A DNA stretch of 45,587 nucleotides. Source: an uncultured Eubacteriaceae bacterium. GTDB taxonomy: Bacteria > Bacillota > Clostridia > Lachnospirales > CAG-274. How positions within the stretch are numbered: the first letter of the stretch is position 1; the number at the start of each line of letters is the position of its first letter. The stretch lies in the NCBI GenBank assembly GCA_948441255.1, contig CAOJPS010000002.1, forward strand, positions 1-45,587, given 5' to 3'. This document shows positions 17,339 through 25,448 of the stretch, piece after piece. The translations under genes were made by a program, and so were the position numbers. Below the pieces are notes generated by a model. It did no database searches. It was not told the origin of the DNA and saw nothing but the letters and a program-made list of their open reading frames with translations.

Positions 17339-19744
17339 TTACCTCCAAAACTCAAACGCTTTTTCAAAAGCACATAAATATTTGTCTATATCAGCGTGAT
17401 TAAATCCAGAGGCGTTTAAAGTATAAGAATACATTTGAGTAAAACTAAGAATAAAGCACAAAACAACCGAACAAAAAAACGCCTTTGTCATAATCTTTTT
17501 AACACTTTCATTTTCACAATACCGATATATTATAAATGCTATAGTAAATGCCCCAAGCAAAAACTGCCACGCGAAATCAACTTTATATCTAGCCCCATAA
17601 CCGCTTTCCCACACAGAAGCGATAATCACAAAAGGAGCGATAATACATACCGACAAAAGCATAATAAGATACAATCTTTTATTATCACCGCTCAAAGCCA
17701 TATACGCTTTTTTGCCATAAAAATAAGAAAAACAGGGCAAAGCCATAACAAATAATCCTATAGCATTATTTGTTGCCACAAAATAATACCCATTTGGATT
17801 AAACGTTTCAACGTGAGAGGAAATAAAAGGGAACTCTGGAATAATATTGGGAACAGCAAACAAATAATTATAAAATCCTATTCCTGCAAAATGTGAGTGA
17901 AACTCCGTATTTGTAAAATCATTTATAGTAAGAGAATATTGTATTCCAAAGTCCATTATATTCCCAAATCTGGCATAATTATAAATCATCTGTATTCCGC
18001 CTATTATGGCAAAAGGCAAAAGAGCGGCGGCAAAATAACCGATATAATATTTAGCGCCTTTTATATTTTTGGACATAAAAGTTTTTCTTTTTTTAATAAA
18101 TCCGGCAAAAATAAAAATCAAAGAACACACACAATAAACGGCAAGAGTAGGTCTTGCCAGCACACCAAAAGCAAAAAGAACTGTAGAAACCGCCAAATTA
18201 ATCAAATTAATTTTTCTTTTCCCAATACAGCCACTTATAATCATAAAATAAGAGCCCGCTGTAACAAAAGCGAAACCTGACGCCTGAGCAATCTCATAAA
18301 AATTTCCCGTGGCAAAGCAAAACCAAATTCCGCTTGCGAACTGAATCATAGCAAGTCCCATCAATACGAAACTTATTTTCATATCTCCGAAAAATTCTTT
18401 CATAAAAGCCATATACAATTTATACAGGAAAAAAATACCTATAACGCCAAACAAAAAAGTACACCACAAAGACGGAAAATAATATCCCGTAATAAGATGA
18501 AACGGCAGACACAAAACCAAAACCGGCGCTATTCCATAATAAGAATAATAATTTCCATCAAAATAAAGATGGTCCCATAAATAAGAAATGCCCTCTCTCT
18601 GGCTGCCGTCATAAGGATTATCAAGCGCTTCAATCTCATCAGGAACTTCCGTCAAAAGACTCGCGCTCCCATTTTCAAAAGCGTCCACAAGTTCTTTAGT
18701 AATCTGATTTCCCGATTCCATTTTAAAATCATCAATAATATTTGAGAACAAGTCATTTCTTTGAACAATAATCATCAAAAAAGCGAAAGCTATCAAAAAA
18801 ACAGTAAATCCTCTCGCCGATAAAACACATAATCTCTCATTTTCCTCAAAAGTTTTAGAAAACCTTTCCGAGTTGCAAAAGAGATATTTAAAAAACACAA
18901 TACCTAATATAAATAAAATTCTAACAAAAGAGAAATTAAAAGGTATAACCTTATTAAACTCAAATTCCTCAACCGTCACAACATCTCCATTTTCGTGATT
19001 AATTTTTATTCTCATTTTGCTCACATTTCCCGACGCATTAATAGGAATAAAAAAACTTTTCTCACAGTCATTCACAATTTCGCCGGAAGCTATATTATTT
19101 CTATATTCTCTTCTCGTATCATCGGCAAAATCAATATTTATTTTTATTTTTTTATTATCCTTTGAGTTAGCTTTAAAATAAAGTGTTCCAACCTTTTCAT
19201 CTATTCCCAAAACCTCAATAACAGACTCGCCGTCATTTTCGGTTTTCATATTCTCAGCGTCAAAATTACTGAAAGCGACGTTTGAAACTTTAATATTTTC
19301 CTCATACTCTTCATAATTAATTTTAAAAGAATTAAAATTAAAAACAAAAATCTCAAGAAAAAGAGAAACTATAAAAGCCTTAAAAATCACTCTAAAAAAA
19401 TTATGTTTTGTCTTTTTCAGCAAAAACGAAGCAAAAAAAGCCAAAACCGAAGCCACAAAAAAGGCCATATAATGATACGCTTCTAAAGTTTTATAGCTAA
19501 TCTCCAAAGCTCCAAATATCAAAAAATACATAATAACGAAAAAAGTAATAATTATAAACAAATTATAATTTCCGCGAAATTTATAATTATCATAAAAAAA
19601 CAAATTCATATACGAAAAAACAAAAACTCCCAATAAAAGCAGTACATTTGCCAAAAAAATCTGATTAAAGACAAACAGAACAGCAGCAATTAATAATACA
19701 GGCAAAATTTTAACAAAATCAATAACTTGCTTTTTTTCCATCAT
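17339..19744 (-). CDS. Large multi-pass membrane protein, probable GT-C-type glycosyltransferase
   Basis: The 801-residue protein has hydrophobic segments near 10-130, a soluble beta-rich segment at about 135-270 (KVGTLYFKANSKDNKKIKIN region), and then roughly ten more membrane segments. The stretch LWDHLYFDGNYYSYYGIAP near residue 400 resembles luminal loops of GT-C/PMT-like glycosyltransferases, but I see no decisive DxD or catalytic signature, so the class is inferred. The ATG follows AGGAGAG at about ten bases. Its TAA overlaps the ribosome binding site of the acyltransferase gene, so the pair probably decorates or builds a cell-surface glycan. Confidence 0.65.
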   Translation of the reverse strand: MMEKKQVIDFVKILPVLLIAAVLFVFNQIFLANVLLLLGVFVFSYMNLFFYDNYKFRGNYNLFIIITFFVIMYFLIFGALEISYKTLEAYHYMAFFVASVLAFFASFLLKKTKHNFFRVIFKAFIVSLFLEIFVFNFNSFKINYEEYEENIKVSNVAFSNFDAENMKTENDGESVIEVLGIDEKVGTLYFKANSKDNKKIKINIDFADDTRREYRNNIASGEIVNDCEKSFFIPINASGNVSKMRIKINHENGDVVTVEEFEFNKVIPFNFSFVRILFILGIVFFKYLFCNSERFSKTFEENERLCVLSARGFTVFLIAFAFLMIIVQRNDLFSNIIDDFKMESGNQITKELVDAFENGSASLLTEVPDEIEALDNPYDGSQREGISYLWDHLYFDGNYYSYYGIAPVLVLCLPFHLITGYYFPSLWCTFLFGVIGIFFLYKLYMAFMKEFFGDMKISFVLMGLAMIQFASGIWFCFATGNFYEIAQASGFAFVTAGSYFMIISGCIGKRKINLINLAVSTVLFAFGVLARPTLAVYCVCSLIFIFAGFIKKRKTFMSKNIKGAKYYIGYFAAALLPFAIIGGIQMIYNYARFGNIMDFGIQYSLTINDFTNTEFHSHFAGIGFYNYLFAVPNIIPEFPFISSHVETFNPNGYYFVATNNAIGLFVMALPCFSYFYGKKAYMALSGDNKRLYLIMLLSVCIIAPFVIIASVWESGYGARYKVDFAWQFLLGAFTIAFIIYRYCENESVKKIMTKAFFCSVVLCFILSFTQMYSYTLNASGFNHADIDKYLCAFEKAFEFWR

Positions 19745-19788
19745 ATCTCACACTCTCTCCTAAAAGTCTGTCTAAAAACCAGTAATTT

Positions 19789-20121
19789 AACGTGAGTTCG
19801 ACAAGAAATTACGGTGAAACACAGCAAAACGTAGTTTCGCACAAAAATTTTTGTCAAACTTTTTTCAATATGTACCGCAAAGAAGTGCGGTCGGCGCAAG
19901 CCGATTTTTGGCGAAGCCAAAAACACTGACTGGTTTGTGGAGTTTGAGGCTGGTCACAAAATCAAAGATTTTGTTGCTCGCCCATGCAGCCAGGGTGAAA
20001 CCTCAAGGTTTTTAATGCGCAGGGAGCATTTTTGGGGGTTTGGACCCTTTTTATCGGGAAAGCGTTCCCGTTTCGATAGAAAAAGGGTCCAATTAATATA
20101 AAATTTCATAGAACTCACGTT
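19789..20121. repeat. D-family MITE-like element, copy 2 (333 bp), with 5-bp target duplication
   Basis: The ends are AACGTGAGTTCGAC and TAGAACTCACGTT. The element is flanked on both sides by AATTT (19784-19788 and 20122-20126), as expected for a target-site duplication. Internal hairpins include CCGCAAAGAAGTGCGG, GGCGCAAGCC, GGCGAAGCC, and CGGGAAAGCGTTCCCG. No transposase; it must be moved in trans if mobile. Confidence 0.8.
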
Positions 20122-20201
20122 AATTTAGTAAAAATGACATTGTTTTTATTGATTTTCATTTTGTTTTTAGACAATTTTCTCAAAATATTCAAAATAAGTT
20201 C

Positions 20202-20246
20202 TAAAAAGAAACGGCACACCACAAAATCTTGTGATATACCGTTTCT
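20202..20246 (-). terminator. Terminator of the str operon after tuf
   Basis: AGAAACGGTATATCACAA pairs with TTGTGGTGTGCCGTTTCT on the minus strand (two G-T pairs), followed by a T-run, about 40 bp past the tuf stop. Confidence 0.8.
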
Positions 20247-20283
20247 ATGTCAATAATAAATAATCTTTTAAAGACTAAACAAA

Positions 20284-21471
20284 TTATTCAATAACAGTAA
20301 CAACTGAACCAGAACCAACTGTACGTCCACCCTCACGGATAGCGAAACGAAGTCCCTGTTCCATAGCGATTGGGCTAATAAGTTCAACTGTCATTTCAAC
20401 GTTATCTCCAGGCATACACATTTCAGTACCTTCTGGCAAAGTAATAACGCCTGTAACGTCTGTTGTTCTAAAATAGAACTGAGGACGATAGTTGTTAAAG
20501 AAAGGTTTATGACGTCCGCCTTCATCAGCAGTCAAAACGTAAACCTGAGCGGTAAATTTAGTGTGAGGAGTAATAGTTCCCGGTTTAGCAAGAACCTGAC
20601 CTCTTTCAATTTCATTTCTCTGAACACCGCGGAGAAGAGTACCAACATTATCGCCGGCCTCTGCCTCGTCAAGAAGTTTACGGAACATTTCAATACCTGT
20701 AACAACTACTTTACGAGCTTCATCAACAATACCAACGATTTCAACTTCGTCATTAACTTTAAGAACACCACGTTCAACTCTACCTGTAGCAACAGTACCA
20801 CGGCCTGTAATAGAGAATACGTCCTCAACAGGCATAAGGAAAGGCTTGTCAGAATCTCTCTGAGGATTAGGGATATATTCATCGATTGTTTCAAACAATT
20901 CGATAATTTTATCTCCCCATTCACCAGAAGGATCTTGAAGTGCCTGGAAAGCGGAACCTCTTACAATAGGAGAATCCTCAAAACCATATTCAGCCAAAAG
21001 TTCGCTGATTTCCATTTCAACCAAGTCCAAAAGTTCCTCATCATCAACCATATCACATTTGTTCATAAAAACAACGATTTTAGGAACGCCAACCTGACGG
21101 GAAAGAAGAATATGCTCTCTTGTCTGAGCCATAGGACCATCTGTAGCGGCAACAACAAGGATAGCGCCATCCATCTGAGCCGCTCCTGTAATCATATTCT
21201 TAACATAGTCAGCATGACCAGGACAGTCAACGTGAGCGTAATGACGGTTAGGAGTTTCATATTCAACGTGAGTAGTTGAGATAGTGATACCTCTTTCTTT
21301 TTCTTCAGGAGCTTTGTCAATTTTATCAAAAGCTACTTCCTCGCCAAGCTGATATCTGTCATGCAAAGTTTTAGTAATAGCGGCAGTCAAAGTAGTTTTA
21401 CCGTGGTCAACGTGACCGATAGTACCAATGTTAACGTGTGGTTTAGTTCTTTCAAAACGTGCCTTAGCCAT
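20284..21471 (-). CDS. tuf: Elongation factor Tu
   Basis: The 395-residue GTPase delivers aminoacyl-tRNA to the ribosome. G1 is [10 protein letters not shown] near 18-27, G2 region [14 protein letters not shown]3 DCPGHADY, G4 NKCDMVDD, and the C-terminal barrel ends [22 protein letters not shown] precedes the ATG. It is last in the str operon, after a 99-bp gap that carries its own promoter. Confidence 0.99.
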   Translation of the reverse strand: MAKARFERTKPHVNIGTIGHVDHGKTTLTAAITKTLHDRYQLGEEVAFDKIDKAPEEKERGITISTTHVEYETPNRHYAHVDCPGHADYVKNMITGAAQMDGAILVVAATDGPMAQTREHILLSRQVGVPKIVVFMNKCDMVDDEELLDLVEMEISELLAEYGFEDSPIVRGSAFQALQDPSGEWGDKIIELFETIDEYIPNPQRDSDKPFLMPVEDVFSITGRGTVATGRVERGVLKVNDEVEIVGIVDEARKVVVTGIEMFRKLLDEAEAGDNVGTLLRGVQRNEIERGQVLAKPGTITPHTKFTAQVYVLTADEGGRHKPFFNNYRPQFYFRTTDVTGVITLPEGTEMCMPGDNVEMTVELISPIAMEQGLRFAIREGGRTVGSGSVVTVIE

Positions 21472-21533
21472 TTAAAATTTCCTCCTTAAAAAGTTTAAAA
21501 TAAATTTTGTTTTCAAATTTTATATATAAAGTT

Positions 21534-21562
21534 ATTATATCTAATTTTACATAATTATGCAA
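21534..21562 (-). promoter_or_regulatory. Internal promoter upstream of tuf
   Basis: TTGCAT (21557-21562) and TATAAT (21534-21539) on the minus strand are spaced 17 bp apart in the fusA-tuf gap. This would allow extra EF-Tu expression independent of the rpsL promoter. Confidence 0.65.
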
Positions 21563-21570
21563 GCATTTTT

Positions 21571-23676
21571 TTACTCTGCCGCCTTGCCGGAAGCAACCTT
21601 TTCCTGAATACTCTTAGGAACCGCTTCATAATGGTGAACTTCCATAGTATAAGTTCCTCGGCCCTGAGTTTTAGAACGAAGGTCTGTAGCATATCCAAAC
21701 ATTTCAGCCAAAGGAACAAAGCTATGAACAATCTGCATACCGTTAAAAGGCTCCATACCCTCAATACGGCCTCTTCGGCTGTTTATATCGCCAATAACAT
21801 CACCCATATAATCCTCTGGAACTGTAACGTCAACTTTCATAATAGGCTCCAACAAAGCTGGGTCAGATTTTCTCATAGCGTCTTTAAACGCCATAGAGCC
21901 AGCAATCTGGAATGCCATTTCAGAGGAGTCAACCTCGTGATAAGAACCATCATAGCAAACCGCTCTTATGCCAACAACGGGATAACCGCCGATAACACCG
22001 GCCTGCATAGCGTCCTGAATACCTTTGTCAACAGCAGGTATATATTCTTTAGGAATAGCGCCTCCCACAACCTCATTGACAAATTCATAAGTTTTTTCCT
22101 CATTAGCGTCCATAACCTCAAATCTAACCTTACAATGACCATACTGACCGCGTCCGCCGGACTGTTTAGCGTATTTATGCTCAACATCCACATTTTTGCG
22201 GAAAGTTTCTCTATAAGCAACCTGAGGAGCGCCAACATTAGCTTCCACCTTAAACTCTCTCAAAAGACGGTCAACAATAATTTCAAGGTGAAGTTCACCC
22301 ATACCAGAAATAATAGTCTGACCTGTTTCCTGATTTGTATAAGTTTTAAAAGTAGGGTCTTCCTCAGCAAGCTTAGCCAAAGCAATACCCATTTTATCAC
22401 GGCCCGCTTTTGTTTTAGGCTCAATAGCAACCGATATAACTGGGTCAGGGAAATTCATAGATTCAAGAATAACCTCTTTATTTTCATCACACAAAGTATC
22501 TCCTGTTGTAGTAAGTTTCAAACCAACAGCGGCGGCGATATCTCCAGCATAAACCTTATCAATTTCCTGACGGGAATTAGCGTGCATCTGCAAAATACGT
22601 CCAATACGTTCTTTCTTGCCCTTAACAGAATTATAAACATAAGAACCAGCTTCCAAAACACCCGAGTAAACTCTAAAGAAAGCAAGTTTTCCAACAAACG
22701 GGTCATTCATAATTTTAAAAGCCAAAGCGGCAAAAGGTTCTTCATCAGAAGAATGTCTTTCAACCTCAACTTCCTCATTTCCAGGCTCGTGACCTTTAAT
22801 AGCCGGAATATCAGTAGGAGCCGGCATATATTCAAGAATACCGTCAAGAAGCTTCTGCACTCCCTTATTTCTATAAGCGGAACCGCAAAAAACAGGAGTA
22901 GCCTCACAAGCGATACAAGCCTTACGCAAAGCGGCTTTCATTTCTCCTATTTCAAGTTCTTCACCCTCAAGATATTTTTCCATAAGAGATTCGTCTGTTT
23001 CAGCGATAGCCTCCACCATAGCGGCTCTATACTCGTCAGCCTTATCTTTCATATCATCAGGTATATCTTTAATTTCAATATCAGTACCTTGTTTATCATT
23101 ATAATAATAGGCTTTCATTTCCATAAGGTCGATAATTCCAACAAAATCATCTTCCGCGCCAATAGGAAGCTGAACAGGCACAGCGTTAGCGTGAAGCCTG
23201 TCTTTAAGCATACCGACAACATTATAGAAATCAGCGCCCATAATATCCATTTTATTTACAAAAGCCATACGGGGAACGTTATATCTGTCAGCCTGTCTCC
23301 AAACAGTTTCAGACTGAGGCTCAACGCCGCCCTTAGCGCAAAATACACCAACAGAACCATCAAGAACACGAAGAGAACGCTCAACCTCAACAGTAAAGTC
23401 AACGTGTCCCGGTGTATCAATAATATTAATACGGTGCATTTCACCGTCACCGATATGCCACTGAGTGGTAGTAGCGGCGGAAGTAATTGTAATACCTCTT
23501 TCCTGCTCCTGTTCCATCCAGTCCATAGTGGCTGTACCTTCGTGAGTATCACCTATTTTATAGGTACGTCCTGTATAGAATAATATACGCTCTGTAAGAG
23601 TTGTTTTACCGGCATCAATATGAGCCATAATACCAATATTACGAGTTCTCTCAAGAGGACAAGCTCTACCTGCCAC
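21571..23676 (-). CDS. fusA: Elongation factor G
   Basis: The 701-residue translocase shows G1 [45 protein letters not shown], and the domain IV stretch [20 protein letters not shown]. Length and domain order are normal for bacterial EF-G. It starts 20 bp after rpsG with an AGGAGG site. A 650-codon antisense ORF over it is a shadow. Confidence 0.99.
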   Translation of the reverse strand: MAGRACPLERTRNIGIMAHIDAGKTTLTERILFYTGRTYKIGDTHEGTATMDWMEQEQERGITITSAATTTQWHIGDGEMHRINIIDTPGHVDFTVEVERSLRVLDGSVGVFCAKGGVEPQSETVWRQADRYNVPRMAFVNKMDIMGADFYNVVGMLKDRLHANAVPVQLPIGAEDDFVGIIDLMEMKAYYYNDKQGTDIEIKDIPDDMKDKADEYRAAMVEAIAETDESLMEKYLEGEELEIGEMKAALRKACIACEATPVFCGSAYRNKGVQKLLDGILEYMPAPTDIPAIKGHEPGNEEVEVERHSSDEEPFAALAFKIMNDPFVGKLAFFRVYSGVLEAGSYVYNSVKGKKERIGRILQMHANSRQEIDKVYAGDIAAAVGLKLTTTGDTLCDENKEVILESMNFPDPVISVAIEPKTKAGRDKMGIALAKLAEEDPTFKTYTNQETGQTIISGMGELHLEIIVDRLLREFKVEANVGAPQVAYRETFRKNVDVEHKYAKQSGGRGQYGHCKVRFEVMDANEEKTYEFVNEVVGGAIPKEYIPAVDKGIQDAMQAGVIGGYPVVGIRAVCYDGSYHEVDSSEMAFQIAGSMAFKDAMRKSDPALLEPIMKVDVTVPEDYMGDVIGDINSRRGRIEGMEPFNGMQIVHSFVPLAEMFGYATDLRSKTQGRGTYTMEVHHYEAVPKSIQEKVASGKAAE

Positions 23677-23695
23677 TTTTATTCCTCCTTCTTAA

Positions 23696-24166
23696 TTACC
23701 ATTTATAATGAGAGAAAGCTTTGTTAGCTTCCGCCATCTTATGAGTTTCATCTTTCTTTTTAACAGCTCCGCCGGAGTTATTAATAGCGTCCATAATCTC
23801 ACCGGCAAGACGGTCAATCATAGTTTTCTCGCTTCTTTTTCTGCTATACAAAGTAAGCCATCTAAGACCCAAAGCAAGTCTTCTGTCAGGCTTAATCTCA
23901 ATAGGCACTTGATAAGTCGCCCCGCCCACACGGCGGGCTTTAACCTCAAGCACTGGCATAATATTGTTAAGCGCCTGTTCAAAAGCCTCCATACTAGGAG
24001 TACCTGTTTTCTCCGTAACTTTCTCAAACGCGCCATAAACAATTTTCTGAGCGATTCCCTTTTTACCATCAAGCATAACGGAATTTATAAGTTTAGTAAC
24101 TACCTTACTTTTGTACAAAGGATCCGGCAATACTTCTCTTTTTGAAACATGACCTTTACGTGGCAC
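23696..24166 (-). CDS. rpsG: 30S ribosomal protein S7
   Basis: The 156-residue protein begins [20 protein letters not shown] and contains [20 protein letters not shown] and [16 protein letters not shown], standard for S7. It binds the 3' major domain of 16S rRNA and starts 30S head assembly. It is 218 bp downstream of rpsL, an unusually wide gap for this operon, filled by the hairpin at 24252-24306. Confidence 0.99.
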   Translation of the reverse strand: MPRKGHVSKREVLPDPLYKSKVVTKLINSVMLDGKKGIAQKIVYGAFEKVTEKTGTPSMEAFEQALNNIMPVLEVKARRVGGATYQVPIEIKPDRRLALGLRWLTLYSRKRSEKTMIDRLAGEIMDAINNSGGAVKKKDETHKMAEANKAFSHYKW

Positions 24167-24251
24167 GATTCTTCCCTCCTTAATTATAAAAATATTAATT
24201 CAACGGTACTTGCGGATTTTAATCTCCGCATTTCATGCCTATGCACTAAAG

Positions 24252-24306
24252 TATAGTAATTACACTTAAATTATTTTTTTGTAACCTTTAAAGTGTAATT
24301 ACTATA
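24252..24306. repeat. 55-bp near-perfect inverted repeat between rpsL and rpsG
   Basis: TATAGTAATTACACTT (24252-24267) pairs perfectly with AAGTGTAATTACTATA (24291-24306), around a short A/T-rich loop. The TATAGT start, flanked by TA, recalls the ends of B-family elements. In the mRNA it would form a strong stem inside the str transcript. Confidence 0.8.
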
Positions 24307-24384
24307 AACCACTGCAACGACAGTTATTAAAGTACAAGGCAAAAATTCAATATACAAGAAAATGTTTAAACCAATTTCTTATAA

Positions 24385-24801
24385 TTATTTTTTCTTAGCG
24401 CGTTTAGCGCCGTATTTAGAGCGTGACTGCTTTCTGTCGGCAACGCCGGCGGTATCAAGAGTACCTCTTATAATATGATAACGAACACCAGGAACGTCTT
24501 TAACTCTTCCGCCTCTGATAAGAACAACGCTGTGTTCCTGAAGGTTGTGACCTTCTCCCGGAATATAAGCGGTAACCTCAATACCGTTTGAAAGACGAAC
24601 TCTGGCAATTTTTCTAAGAGCCGAGTTAGGCTTTTTAGGAGTAGCCGTTTTAACAGAAGTACACACGCCTCTTTTCTGAGGAGAACTCACGTCAGTCTGT
24701 TTCTTTCTTAAAGAGTTAAGTCCTTTCTGAAGAGCGGGCGCGGTAGACTTGTCAAACTTAGTTTCTCTGCCCTTTCTCACTAACTGGTTAAATGTTGGCA
24801 T
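24385..24801 (-). CDS. rpsL: 30S ribosomal protein S12
   Basis: The 138-residue protein begins [13 protein letters not shown] and carries [38 protein letters not shown] and [18 protein letters not shown], the decoding-centre segments in which K43- and K88-region changes give streptomycin resistance in other species. The sequence here looks wild type at these motifs. It is the first gene of the str operon, with GGGAGG upstream. Confidence 0.99.
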   Translation of the reverse strand: MPTFNQLVRKGRETKFDKSTAPALQKGLNSLRKKQTDVSSPQKRGVCTSVKTATPKKPNSALRKIARVRLSNGIEVTAYIPGEGHNLQEHSVVLIRGGRVKDVPGVRYHIIRGTLDTAGVADRKQSRSKYGAKRAKKK

Positions 24802-24910
24802 TTAATCTGCACCTCCCTGCGTATTTAATAAATTCTGCCATTGCATTGGTAATCCGAACAAGTTTCGTATGAAAACGAATAAAATCTTCCTCATACCGAC
24901 ACAGTTACAC

Positions 24911-24939
24911 ATTATAACATCATAATCACAATATGTCAA
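24911..24939 (-). promoter_or_regulatory. Consensus sigma-A promoter of the str operon
   Basis: TTGACA (24934-24939) and TATAAT (24911-24916) on the minus strand, exactly 17 bp apart: both boxes match consensus perfectly. The transcript would have a leader of about 100 nt before rpsL. Confidence 0.85.
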
Positions 24940-24957
24940 TACCATTTCTAGAAATTT

Positions 24958-25437
24958 CACAGAAATCAATTTTCACGTCCGCCGCAGGCGATTTAAAGTT
25001 TTCGGTCAAGCCTTTTTCAATATGTGCCGCAAAGAAGTGCGGACGGCGCAAGCCGGCTTTTGGCTTTGCCAAAAGCACTGACCAGCTTGCGGGTTCGGGC
25101 AGCGCCCGACTAATATTTTAAATAAAATTAACGTGAGTTCGATGAAATTTATATTTAATTGGAACCTTTTTCTTTCGCAAAAAGGTTCCAAACCTCCAAA
25201 AATGCTCTTTGAGCATTAAAAACCTTGAGGTTTCACCCTGGCTGCATGGGCGAGCAACAAAATCTTTGATTTTGTGACCAGCCTCAAACTCCACAAACTT
25301 TTGTGCGAAACTACGTTTCGCTGTAAAAAATCGCGGCAAAGCCTCCGCCGCGATTTTTTTCTTCAGCAAAGCGAATGCTTTGCGTTATGGGTCAAGGGAC
25401 TGGTCCCTTGCAGGGTGTGGGACAGCGTCCCACGGTT
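24958..25437. repeat. Mosaic of hairpin modules: D-family half and E cassette
   Basis: From left: a GAAATCAATTTTC end motif, the CCGCAAAGAAGTGCGG/GGCGCAAGCC modules, GTCGGGC...GCCCGAC-type hairpin, a D end at 25130 (AACGTGAGTTCGAT) with GGAACC...GGTTCC, the GCGAAAC module, the GCGGC/GCCGC hairpin with T-tract at about 25331-25360, and the E cassette at 25375-25437. This accounts for most of the gap between the str promoter and the pectate lyase gene; the last hairpins may terminate neighbouring transcripts. Confidence 0.65.
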
Positions 25438-25448
25438 TGCACTTTCAA

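Noticed and set aside
21631-23583. 650-codon ORF antisense to fusA
   Set aside because: It is a shadow of strong codon bias in EF-G, with no ribosome binding site and no recognisable domain.
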